From Mycobacterium sp. 1164966.3 (GTDB taxonomy: Bacteria; Actinomycetota; Actinomycetes; Mycobacteriales; Mycobacteriaceae), in the NCBI RefSeq assembly GCF_001665395.1, contig NZ_LZSG01000068.1:1-38204 (forward strand): DNA of 38,204 nucleotides, written 5' to 3'. A program made the translations under genes and the position numbers. Positions 24,976 to 38,204 of the stretch are shown here, one piece after another; the stretch's first letter is position 1; each line of letters opens with the position of its first letter. The notes beneath the pieces are model-generated. The model was given only the letters and a program-made list of their open reading frames with translations, searched no databases and was not told the DNA's origin.

Positions 24976-26541
24976 ATGACAGCCATGTCGCGCCGCAGAC
25001 CCTTGAGCTCGGCGCTTCTTGCTTTGTTCGTCGGCGGGTTGCTGCTTGGCGGTCAGCCGGTGACCGGCGCCACCCCCGAACCCGGACCCGGCGCGGGCCA
25101 GACGCAGAGCCCGCAGCCGCCGGCGGTGGCGCAGCCGAACTGGGGCAGCTGCAGCGATTTCCTGGGCGACACCAAGGACATTCCCACCGCAAAGTGCGCG
25201 ACGGTGTCGGTTCCCGTCGACTACAACAACCCCGGTGGCGCGCAAGCCAAGTTGGCGGTGATCAGGATTCCGGCAACCGGGCAGCGAATCGGGTCGCTGC
25301 TGGTCAATCCGGGCGGTCCCGGCGCGTCCGCAGTCGACATGGCGGCCGGGCTGGCGCCCGACCTGGATGGCACCGAGCTTCGGAGCCGCTTCGACCTGGT
25401 GGGCTTCGATCCGCGTGGGGTGGGCCATTCCACGCCCGCTCTGCGTTGCCGCACCGACGCGGAGTTCGACGCTTTTCGTCGCGATCCGATGGTCGATTAC
25501 AGCCCTGCCGGAGTGGCGCACATCGAGCAGGTCTACCAGCAGTTGGCCAAAGAATGCGCCGACAAGATGGGCACCGCGTTCCTGGCCAACATCGGCACCG
25601 CGTCCGCCGCGCGCGACATGGACATGGTCCGCCAGGCGCTGGGCGACGAGCAGATCAACTATCTGGGCTTCAGCTACGGCACCGAGCTCGGCACCGCCTA
25701 TCTGGAGCGGTTCGCCGACCATGTGCGGGCGATGGTGCTGGACGGCGCCATCGACCCGACGGTGGGCCCGATCGACGAAAACATCAAGCAAATGGCAGGA
25801 TTTCAGACCGCCTTCAACGACTACGCCGCCGACTGTGCCCGTTCGCCGGCCTGCCCGCTGGGCACCGACCCGGCCCAATGGGTCAACCGCTATCACGCTC
25901 TGGTCGACCCGCTGGTCGCCAAGCCCGGTCCGACGTCGGATCCGCGCGGCCTCTCTTACGCCGACGCGACCACCGGCACCATCAATGCGCTCTATACGCC
26001 GGCCCACTGGAAATACCTGACCAGCGGTCTGATCGGGTTGCAGCGCCACACCGACGCCGGAGACCTGCTCATGCTCGCCGACGACTACGACGGCCGCGAC
26101 AAGCATGGGCACTACAGCAACGACCAGGACGCGTTCAACGCGATCCGTTGCGTCGACGCGCCGTCGCCGACGGATGAAGAAAGCTGGGTCGCCGCCGACC
26201 AGCAGATCCGCCAGGCCGCCCCGTTCCTCAGCTATGGACCGTTCACCGGTCACGCGCCGCGGGATCTGTGCGGGCTGTGGCCGGTGCCGGCGACGACGGC
26301 GCCGCACGCCGCGCCCCAGGTTCCGTTCGGCAAGGTGGTCGTCGTATCGACGACGCACGACCCGGCCACGCCGTATGAGGCCGGGGTGAATCTGGCCAGG
26401 CAGCTGGGCGCCCCGCTGATCAGTTACGACGGAACCCAGCACACGGCGGTGCTGGGCGGCAATCCGTGCGTCGACGGCGCGGTGACGCGCTACTTCGTGG
26501 ACCTGACGGTGCCGCCGATGGCGTTGCGCTGCCAACCCTGA
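24976..26541 (+). CDS. Secreted serine hydrolase, Rv2223c-like paralogue of Hip1
   Basis: This protein is 521 aa from ATG 24976; TTG 24964 and ATG 24985 are alternatives. The signal peptide is Arg-rich then hydrophobic (MSRRRPLSSALLALFVGGLL). No lipobox Cys is seen, so the protein is probably released or processed by signal peptidase I. A Pro-rich linker (PEPGPGAGQTQSPQPPA) leads to the hydrolase fold. NPGGPGASA is the oxyanion segment, and S233 (LGFSYGT), D462 (STTHDPATPY) and H489 (DGTQHTAVL) form the triad. It is collinear with the preceding Hip1-type gene over the whole catalytic domain, which indicates an old tandem duplication. The physiological substrate is unknown. It is convergent with the MFS gene, with one base between the stop codons. 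Confidence 0.9.
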   Translation: MTAMSRRRPLSSALLALFVGGLLLGGQPVTGATPEPGPGAGQTQSPQPPAVAQPNWGSCSDFLGDTKDIPTAKCATVSVPVDYNNPGGAQAKLAVIRIPATGQRIGSLLVNPGGPGASAVDMAAGLAPDLDGTELRSRFDLVGFDPRGVGHSTPALRCRTDAEFDAFRRDPMVDYSPAGVAHIEQVYQQLAKECADKMGTAFLANIGTASAARDMDMVRQALGDEQINYLGFSYGTELGTAYLERFADHVRAMVLDGAIDPTVGPIDENIKQMAGFQTAFNDYAADCARSPACPLGTDPAQWVNRYHALVDPLVAKPGPTSDPRGLSYADATTGTINALYTPAHWKYLTSGLIGLQRHTDAGDLLMLADDYDGRDKHGHYSNDQDAFNAIRCVDAPSPTDEESWVAADQQIRQAAPFLSYGPFTGHAPRDLCGLWPVPATTAPHAAPQVPFGKVVVVSTTHDPATPYEAGVNLARQLGAPLISYDGTQHTAVLGGNPCVDGAVTRYFVDLTVPPMALRCQP

Positions 26542-26542
26542 G

Positions 26543-28129
26543 CTACGTGCTGGGACGTGAACCAGTGTTGTTGGGCGGGTTGGTATCTGGCTCCAGTTCC
26601 CCTGCGTCAAAGGCTTTCTTGACTTCTGCCGCATGCGCCACCTGCTGCGCACTGTAGCCGATGAGCAGCGCCACACCACAGACCAGGATGGCCACCCCGG
26701 CCAGCCATCGGAAGCCGTAGGTGTACGCCTGGTCCAGCGCGTGCAACTGGGCGGCGTTCATAGACTTCACCGGGCCGATGGTGCCGCCGAGGTGTAGTGC
26801 GCGGGACGTGATGGCAGCCTGGACGACGGCCAGCACCATCGGCCCGCCGAGGCGGGACAGCATGAGCGAGATCGCCGATATGGGCCCAATCCGGTCTAAA
26901 CCGACGCTGGCGATCAGCGCGAGTGCAAGCGGCACGTTGATGATGCCGATACCGATACCGGAGATGACGAGGGGCAACACCAAATTCGGGAAGTACGGGA
27001 CGCCGCGGTGGAGCGTCGAGGCGTACAGCACCGCACCCAGCACGATGATGCCGCCGACGATCACCACCACGCGCGGCGGGAACGAGGTCACCATCCGCGA
27101 TGCCGCGCCCGCGCCGATGCCAACCGCGAAGACGAACGGGATGAAGCCAAGGCCCGCGTGCAGCGTGCTGAAGCCCACGATGTCCTGCACATAAAGGCCG
27201 AGCAGCAGGGTCAGGGTGAACATCACCCCACCGGCCAGAAAGATGGCCGCAAACATGGCCATCCGGTTGCGGTCGACGAACAAGTCAAAGGGCAGGACGG
27301 GGTTTTCCGCCCTGCGCTCCACCACCACGAACGCCACGGAAGCACCCAGGGCCACCACAGCCGACCCGATCGTGATGGGCGACAGCCAGCCCTTCTCCGG
27401 CCCCACCGAGAAGCCGAGCACCGCCGCGGTAAAGACCAGCGTGGCCAACCCGGCGCCAGTCGCGTCGAGCTTCATCCGCTCCTTCTGCGTTTCCCGCAGC
27501 GCACTGTGGGACAGATAGAGCACCAGCAGCCCGATCGGCACGTTCACCAAAAACACCAGCCGCCACGACACCTCGGTGAGCGCTCCGCCCACGACGAGAC
27601 CCAGCACCGAGCTGAGGCCGCCGATGGTGCCCAGCACCGCCATCGCGGCATTGCGTAAAGGGCCCTTCGCGAACGTCGTCGCCACCAGCGCCATACCGGT
27701 CGGTGCGATGATCGCCGCGGCTACGCCCTGTAGCAGCCGCGCCAAAACGAGGACTGTCCCGTTCCAGGCGATGCCGCATATCGCCGAGACAATGGTGAAC
27801 AGTGCGACGCCGGCGATGAAGGCGCGCTTGCGCCCGATCGTGTCACCGAGGCGACCACCCAGCAGTACCAGCCCGCCAAAGGTCAGCACATAGCCGATGA
27901 TCACCCAGCTTCGCGCGGCATCGGAGATGCCGAGGTCATTCTGGATCCTGGGAAGCGCGACGACCGCGATCATGCCGTCCATCGTTGCCATCAACTGCAT
28001 GAGGCCGATCGCGGTAACCGCGGCTATGAACCAGCGAGGTGGCAGCCTGGTCGAGAAGTTTCTGCTCCTACCGCCTCGCGTGGTCGGTTCGACCGGCAAC
28101 GGGCTCGTTTCGCGCGATGTGTCGTCCAA
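26543..28129 (-). CDS. MFS multidrug exporter, DHA2 (14-TM) family
   Basis: This 528-aa protein has about 14 hydrophobic segments. Motif A is GGRLGDTIGRKR (residues 91–102), after the first-helix motif LMATMDGMIAVVALPRIQ, as in EmrB/QacA-type drug/proton antiporters. The N-terminal about 30 residues and the C-terminal tail are cytoplasmic and polar. It would export a hydrophobic or amphipathic compound using the proton gradient. The predicted start is TTG 28129 without an evident ribosome binding site, so it is uncertain; the first membrane helix begins only at about residue 33. It lies on the same strand as the P450 and ABC genes, 205 nt downstream of the P450. It may belong to the putative biosynthetic cluster or to the hydrolase side. 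Confidence 0.87.
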   Translation of the reverse strand: MDDTSRETSPLPVEPTTRGGRSRNFSTRLPPRWFIAAVTAIGLMQLMATMDGMIAVVALPRIQNDLGISDAARSWVIIGYVLTFGGLVLLGGRLGDTIGRKRAFIAGVALFTIVSAICGIAWNGTVLVLARLLQGVAAAIIAPTGMALVATTFAKGPLRNAAMAVLGTIGGLSSVLGLVVGGALTEVSWRLVFLVNVPIGLLVLYLSHSALRETQKERMKLDATGAGLATLVFTAAVLGFSVGPEKGWLSPITIGSAVVALGASVAFVVVERRAENPVLPFDLFVDRNRMAMFAAIFLAGGVMFTLTLLLGLYVQDIVGFSTLHAGLGFIPFVFAVGIGAGAASRMVTSFPPRVVVIVGGIIVLGAVLYASTLHRGVPYFPNLVLPLVISGIGIGIINVPLALALIASVGLDRIGPISAISLMLSRLGGPMVLAVVQAAITSRALHLGGTIGPVKSMNAAQLHALDQAYTYGFRWLAGVAILVCGVALLIGYSAQQVAHAAEVKKAFDAGELEPDTNPPNNTGSRPST

Positions 28130-28334
28130 TGGAGTACTGCCTGCATCGTTGAGAGTCGGCTCTGCGGGTACCCTACGGCAACCTTAGGAAGTCTTAGCCA
28201 AAAACCGGGCCAGATACACCTTTTCGGTCACCGGGTGAGCCTTGATCCCCGCGACCCTTGGTTGGGCACTGACCTCCCCGCGAGCGCGTTGCTGCCGGAC
28301 CGTTGGTGGCGGCTGAGCACGAGCGTTGGGAAAA

Positions 28335-29606
28335 TCACTCAACCGGGGTGAACTCGAGGTGCAATTCCTTGAGGCGCCTGAACAAGAAAGTCCGGTCCCA
28401 TTTGAGGCGACGATCGCCCACCGGACCATGCTCGGCTTCTGAAAGCCGAATGTCGGCCATCCGGTCGAGGATTCGTTCCAAACTCACCCGCGCTTCGGCG
28501 CGGGCGATCGGGGCACCCGGACAAGTGTGGATACCACGGCCGAATGCGATGTGTTGCAATATGTTTGGGCGTTCGAGGCGGAATTCCCTGGGCTCCTCGA
28601 ACCGTTGTGGATCGCGGTTTGCGGCGCCATTCATCACCAGTACGCTGGTGCCGGCTTGCACATCGACGTCGCCTATTTTGGTGGTGCGCCGCGCCATGCG
28701 GAAATTCGATTTGATCGGGCTTTCGAAGCGCAGCATTTCCTCAATGAACGCGGGGACCTTTGAGCGGTCCTTGCGCAGCTGCTCTTGCAAGTCCGGTCGC
28801 TCCGCCAGCATTAGCATTGCGAGACTCAGCAGATCGATCGTGGTGCCGTGGCCGGCAGCGAACATGAACGTGGCGACGCGGGCAACGTCGATCGCGGCGG
28901 GCGTCGTGCCGTCGGGAAACTTGGCCAGCGCAAGCTCGGTGAGCACATCCTCGCGCGGTGTGCGCCGCCGCTCCTCGATGTACTCGACGAACCACTCCTC
29001 TTTTACGCCGACGAAGCCGCTACGTTCGCCTTCGAGCCTGCTGGCCGTCGCAGCGCGGCGGAATCGGTCATGGTCGGCCTCGGGCACGCCCAGCAAATTG
29101 ATGATCGCGACGAGCGTGAACGGAAAGTTGTAGTCGACGACGATCTCGCACTTGCCCTGCGCGACGAAGGAGTCGAGTTGCTCGTCGGCCAGACGCCAGA
29201 GGAAATCCTCGTTCTTCTTGAGCTGCTTGGGCGTAAACAGCCTGTTCAACAGCGAGCGGTGCGCGGTGTGCCGCGGAGGATCAAACGTGATGAAGTAGTC
29301 GCCGAACGTAACCCTGTGGCGGTGCTGTTCGATCAGATCCGAAACGTCGTCACTGCCGGTTTTCTTCGGAATCCCCGACCATGGTCCGCTGACTATGTTG
29401 CACACCGAATAGTTCTGCTCGGCGTCGCGCTGGACGGCGACGGCCTCGTCATACCCCGACACCATCACCACGCCATGCGCCGGCTCGCGCCGTACTGGGC
29501 AACGACGGATCGCGTCGTAGTAGTCGTTGGGGTCATCGACGAGCGACTTGTCGGTAAAGAAATCGAGGTTCTCGAGTTCGCTCAAACCGCCTCCATCGCC
29601 TAGCAA
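28335..29606 (-). CDS. Cytochrome P450
   Basis: This 423-aa protein has a length normal for a soluble bacterial P450. The heme-binding loop is FGRGIHTCPGA with the thiolate C362. The K-helix ExxR is E290–R293 (EEMLRF). The I-helix oxygen-activation motif reads AAGHGTT: the Thr (T255) is present, but the acidic residue that normally precedes it (AGxE/DTT) is Gly 254. It would hydroxylate or otherwise oxidise a substrate using electrons from ferredoxin and a reductase; no redox partner is adjacent. The start at TTG 29606 is uncertain; TTG 29585 follows GGAGG closely and would shorten it by 7 residues. The nearby NRPS and exporters suggest a role in tailoring a secondary metabolite, which is inference from position. 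Confidence 0.9.
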   Translation of the reverse strand: MLGDGGGLSELENLDFFTDKSLVDDPNDYYDAIRRCPVRREPAHGVVMVSGYDEAVAVQRDAEQNYSVCNIVSGPWSGIPKKTGSDDVSDLIEQHRHRVTFGDYFITFDPPRHTAHRSLLNRLFTPKQLKKNEDFLWRLADEQLDSFVAQGKCEIVVDYNFPFTLVAIINLLGVPEADHDRFRRAATASRLEGERSGFVGVKEEWFVEYIEERRRTPREDVLTELALAKFPDGTTPAAIDVARVATFMFAAGHGTTIDLLSLAMLMLAERPDLQEQLRKDRSKVPAFIEEMLRFESPIKSNFRMARRTTKIGDVDVQAGTSVLVMNGAANRDPQRFEEPREFRLERPNILQHIAFGRGIHTCPGAPIARAEARVSLERILDRMADIRLSEAEHGPVGDRRLKWDRTFLFRRLKELHLEFTPVE

Positions 29607-29813
29607 TAGACAATAGGGATGTTATGCGCGCGCCACGGCACATGTACCGAAATAGCCGCCCGAAACCACATGGGACGCGATGGCGTGACCCGAGTCCGGC
29701 TACACCATCGGGCAGCACCTAGCGCCGATTGTCCCGCCGTATATGAGCGGTCCTCGCCGCGGCTGGGCTCGCTCGAGGCAGCAGCGACAGGAACGCCAGG
29801 GCATGTCCTGCAC

Positions 29814-31439
29814 TTACGCTGCCAAATCGCGCCGGACGTACCCGTACACTCCGACGCCCGTCAGGGTCGCGGCGATGAGCAACAGAATGATGGTGGCCGC
29901 CCAATTAGGCGGTCTGTCCGGTACGGGGGCAAGGTGCGCCCACGGCGACAGGGTGGCAATCCAGCGAGGGGCTTTGGTGATCTGCAAGATCAGGTTCACC
30001 AGGAACCCGCCGACAAGCGGCAGAGCGCCGATCGCGCCTGCGGCGGATGGTAGCAACCCGATGCCCACCGCGGTGGCTCCGGCCGCGAGCATTGCCACCG
30101 GAAGAGAATTCAGCGCACCCGCAAGTGACTCGCCCAACTGCAGTGGGGTGCCGGTGAGTTTGGCACCGCCCCACAGGGCGACTGCGGCTGAGCAATGCAG
30201 GGCAACCATCCCGCCGACCGTGATCACCGTCTCGGTGCACAGCAGACGTACGCGCGAAACTGGCTGGGCGAATAGCAGGGTCCACCGTCCGGCCTTTTCG
30301 TCGACGACCATGGTTGCAAGACGCATTGTGGCGTAGAGACCGGTTGGGACTGCGAGCAGGCCGAACAGAGCCGCAGCGATGAGATACAACTCGTGGCCAC
30401 GCAGTCCGGCGGCCGCGGCGAGTTCAGCGAACCGCTTGTTGTTTTCGATGAGGTCGAGAAGATAGGCGAGCATCGCGCCGACCAGAAAGTAATATGCGGC
30501 GATGCCCACCGCCCACCCCAGCGTGGTCCGCGCGGTCCGCTGAAGCGCAAACCCGCCGATCGATTGCAACAATCGGGTTCGCGGAGCACGGGTATTTCGC
30601 ACCGCCACAATCCCGTCGCCCAAATCGCGGTGACGGGCCGCCAAGAGGGCTGCAGCGGCCAGCACGATCGGAAACGCGCCCAACACCACCAGTGGACCGA
30701 TGCGATTTTCGGCGTATGGCGCCGAGCGTGCTGTCAGCCCGAACGGCGTGGCCCATGCCATCCATGCCAGCTGATGCGAGCCATCGGCGATCATGCGCAG
30801 CAGCGCGCTAACGCCGATAGCCGCGACCGTAATTCCCGTGGCACTGGATTGCCTCGGCATCACTTGTGCGGCGAGCAGAGCTGTTGTCGCGAAAGTCAAA
30901 ACAATGCCCGTGATTCCCGCTGCATGTATCACTGCCCCGGTCGGGTGGGTACCGGCCGCCAATAGGGCCGCCGCGACGGCCGCGCCGATCAGCATTGCGG
31001 ATCCAGCGAGGGCGGCCAGGTAGCGGACGACCAAGTCAGTCGTTCGCAGGCGTCCCGCCAGGAGCAGATCCCACCGGCCGTTATCCTCTTCACCGCGGGT
31101 AAAACGTGTGGCGGCAAACATGATCCATACGCTCGCGAGCAGCGAAACGGTTGTGCCGGTGCGCCACACGGTGAAACCGCCAGGATCGTCGAGAGCGACC
31201 GGTGGCCCCGCCAACGTCCTTACGGCGGGATTGTCAGCAAGGGCGCGCATACCTGATGCATCCAGCAAGTTGTTCACCAATCGGTATTGGCTGGCGGCCA
31301 ATACCGATATCCCCCCGCAGATCGAGGCGACCACGAGGGCACCCAGGCGAACCTGGCGCACGGCTAGCCGGCTCACGGCCCGGCCCGGCCCGAATTGCGG
31401 CCCGCCGGCCACCGAACCGGGCGGCGGGGCCGTCGTCAT
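29814..31439 (-). CDS. ABC-2 type exporter membrane protein
   Basis: This 541-aa protein has roughly twelve hydrophobic segments arranged as two similar halves. The first contains LGALVVASICGGISVLAASQ and AMLIGAAVAAALLAAG. The second contains WAVGIAAYYFLVGAMLAYLL and AALFGLLAVPTGLYATMRLA. RGEEDNGRWDLLLAGRLRT and VDEKAGRWTLLFAQPVSRV occupy equivalent positions, which supports an internal duplication. It would form the pore for the ATPase encoded just upstream, and the two genes overlap by 4 nt (ATGA at 31436–31439). Fused double-length permeases of this kind are common in actinobacterial antibiotic or lipid exporters. The substrate is unknown; the divergent NRPS makes a peptide plausible. Confidence 0.85.
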   Translation of the reverse strand: MTTAPPPGSVAGGPQFGPGRAVSRLAVRQVRLGALVVASICGGISVLAASQYRLVNNLLDASGMRALADNPAVRTLAGPPVALDDPGGFTVWRTGTTVSLLASVWIMFAATRFTRGEEDNGRWDLLLAGRLRTTDLVVRYLAALAGSAMLIGAAVAAALLAAGTHPTGAVIHAAGITGIVLTFATTALLAAQVMPRQSSATGITVAAIGVSALLRMIADGSHQLAWMAWATPFGLTARSAPYAENRIGPLVVLGAFPIVLAAAALLAARHRDLGDGIVAVRNTRAPRTRLLQSIGGFALQRTARTTLGWAVGIAAYYFLVGAMLAYLLDLIENNKRFAELAAAAGLRGHELYLIAAALFGLLAVPTGLYATMRLATMVVDEKAGRWTLLFAQPVSRVRLLCTETVITVGGMVALHCSAAVALWGGAKLTGTPLQLGESLAGALNSLPVAMLAAGATAVGIGLLPSAAGAIGALPLVGGFLVNLILQITKAPRWIATLSPWAHLAPVPDRPPNWAATIILLLIAATLTGVGVYGYVRRDLAA

Positions 31440-32365
31440 CGTGCAGCTTCTCCGTAATAGGCGAGAAAAATCTCTTCAAGTGTCGGTTCGTGCATAGTGA
31501 TCGCGACAACGTCGGCTGCGGCGAGCGCTCGAAGCGCGGCCCTCGGCGATCCAGTCAGGTTGAGGCGCAACCGTTCACCGTCCAACCGCTCGACACTCGA
31601 CACACCGTCAACATGCTCCAGGCGCGGTTGAACGCCGTGATAGGACACCTCGACCACGGTCTGGTGCAGCTGACGTAGGTCAGCGATGCTGTCAACTTCC
31701 ACGAGTCGCCCGGCACGCAGAATCGCAACGCGGTCGCATACGGCTTCCACCTCGGCCAGCTGATGAGAGCTGAGGAAAACCGTCTGGCCGCGCTCGCGTG
31801 CTTCTGCGACACAGCCACGAAATCTTCGTTCCATCAACGGGTCCATGCCGCTGGTGGGCTCATCGAGCACGAGCAGCGGAGCTCGTGTCGCGAATGCTGC
31901 GATAAGGGCCACCTTCTGCCGGTTACCGGTCGAGTAGGCCTTGGCTGGCTTGTCGAGCTCGAGATCGAAACGGTCGACCAACTCGTCGCGGTACGCCGCG
32001 TCGATACCGGGACCCACGCAGCCAAGCAGCTCAAGGATTTCGGCGCCCGTCATCCTTGGCCACAGCGCGACATCCGCGGGCACGTATGCGATGTGACGAT
32101 GAGACCGACGGACGTCACCCGCAGGGCAACCGAAGATCTCCGCAGTGCCTGCGGTGGGGCGAATCAATCCGAGCAGCAGGCGAATCGTCGTCGACTTGCC
32201 TGCGCCATTGGGGCCGAGGAACCCGAACACCTCGCCGGGGGCGACGGTCATACTCAGGTCCTCGACGGCGACGACGCGCCCGAACCGTTTGGTGAGACCC
32301 TCGACACGGATTGCCGGGTTGACAGCGGTTTGCACCGGGGATTCCACGCCCTGAGCGTAAGTCAC
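31436..32365 (-). CDS. ABC transporter ATP-binding protein (ABC-2/drug-export type)
   Basis: This 309-aa protein has Walker A GPNGAGKST (51–59), a signature motif YSTGNRQKVALI that departs from LSGGQ, and Walker B LLVLDEPTSGMDP. The switch His is in FLSSHQLAEVE. A C-terminal extension (TVVEVSYHGVQPRLEHVDGV) ends in HEPTLEEIFLAYYG, typical of the DrrA/CcmA-like exporter ATPases. The gene overlaps the permease by 4 nt, so the two are translationally coupled. The start is GTG 32365; GTG 32347 with AGGGC upstream is an alternative. It is divergent from the NRPS gene across a 370-nt gap, which places the exporter next to the peptide assembly line. Confidence 0.9.
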   Translation of the reverse strand: MTYAQGVESPVQTAVNPAIRVEGLTKRFGRVVAVEDLSMTVAPGEVFGFLGPNGAGKSTTIRLLLGLIRPTAGTAEIFGCPAGDVRRSHRHIAYVPADVALWPRMTGAEILELLGCVGPGIDAAYRDELVDRFDLELDKPAKAYSTGNRQKVALIAAFATRAPLLVLDEPTSGMDPLMERRFRGCVAEARERGQTVFLSSHQLAEVEAVCDRVAILRAGRLVEVDSIADLRQLHQTVVEVSYHGVQPRLEHVDGVSSVERLDGERLRLNLTGSPRAALRALAAADVVAITMHEPTLEEIFLAYYGEAAR

Positions 32366-32735
32366 CGGCCCCCAGGGATTCTCTCATTGCAGGTCTTCGG
32401 GCGCGGAAGACCATGGTGGGGCCGATTTGATGAGCATGTCCGGGCGCAGCAGCCGTGAGCGCCAAATGTCGTTCTGTCGGAAGGCTTTTGTCTCCCGGAT
32501 ACGCGGCTCTACAAGCCGAGGAATCGTCTGAGGCAGATTAAGGTGAAGCGCAAACGGCGCAATCCTGCGGCGCGGAGTCGGCGGCGCCAAAATCTCAGGG
32601 TTTTATCAGGAACTTTTTCGAAAAGCCGGACCGACTTCCCTCGCGGCAGTAGGGTTGGGATCGCCTGACTCATATCCGCGCGGGGCGGATGGCGGGGAGC
32701 CTAGGCAAAGGCAAGTTCATCTTCGGGGTGGGTAG
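32366..32735. promoter_or_regulatory. Divergent intergenic region between ABC exporter and NRPS
   Basis: These 370 nt have no convincing gene; a 68-codon minus-strand frame (32384–32590) looks incidental. Visible signals are a palindrome TTTTCGAAAA at 32615–32624, a TAGGGT hexamer at 32650–32655 as a possible -10 for the NRPS, and a purine-rich GGGGTGGG ending about 4 nt before the NRPS ATG. The region should hold promoters for both directions and could host a shared operator. Confidence 0.45.

Positions 32736-38204
<5,469 letters not shown>

Noticed and set aside
23142..26679. Long antisense frames over the two Hip1-family genes.
   Set aside because: The plus-strand frames have signal peptides and complete catalytic triads. 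The antisense products are repetitive, Arg/Gly/Val-rich shadows.
31800..32000. ABC signature motif STGNRQK instead of LSGGQ as a sign of an inactive ATPase.
   Set aside because: Similar departures are common in DrrA/ABC-2-type exporter ATPases, and Walker A, Walker B and the switch His are intact.
32384..32590. A 68-codon minus-strand frame upstream of the ABC ATPase.
   Set aside because: There is no family match and no start signal, and the composition is unlike a mycobacterial membrane or secreted peptide. It lies in the divergent promoter region.

Overview
The window is chromosomal DNA of a Mycobacterium, probably a slow grower. The genus call rests on high G+C, GTG/TTG starts, a 13E12-type DUF222 gene at the left edge, a class A RNase P RNA gene, and a block matching the M. 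tuberculosis Rv2223c–Rv2226 region (two secreted Hip1-type serine hydrolases, panB and a CYTH–CHAD protein). This rests on recognising families by eye; no database search was possible.

Left part (1–4.9 kb): a partial 13E12/HNH gene, an amidohydrolase, the 3' remnant of a Ser/Thr protein kinase, a small membrane protein, and a membrane-anchored sulfite-oxidase-type molybdenum protein. Next (4.8–13.0 kb) come three tandem paralogues, each a class III adenylyl cyclase fused to a STAND/NB-ARC-type ATPase and a helical repeat region. None has the LuxR helix-turn-helix usually found at the end of related mycobacterial proteins. The first copy is split by a one-base frameshift, and the copies share an upstream repeat.

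Middle part (13.0–26.5 kb): a divergent aldehyde dehydrogenase/alcohol dehydrogenase pair, a TIGR01777-type epimerase, a 2OG-Fe(II) oxygenase, rnpB, a small secreted protein, the CYTH–CHAD protein, a zinc-free MDR oxidoreductase, panB, a WS/DGAT acyltransferase and the two Hip1-family hydrolases. Relative to the M. tuberculosis order as I recall it, the MDR and WS/DGAT genes are extra.

Right part (26.5–38.2 kb): a 14-TM-type MFS exporter, a cytochrome P450, and a two-gene ABC-2 exporter on the minus strand. Divergent from these is a large non-ribosomal peptide synthetase that runs off the window (C–A–PCP–C–A so far). A condensation domain at its N-terminus suggests the peptide is N-acylated. 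The P450 and exporters make this a plausible edge of a lipopeptide biosynthetic cluster. The first condensation domain is visibly richer in A+T than the rest of the gene.

The two regions most worth pursuing are the tandem cyclase–STAND array and the NRPS locus. No tRNA, CRISPR array, insertion sequence or prophage was seen.
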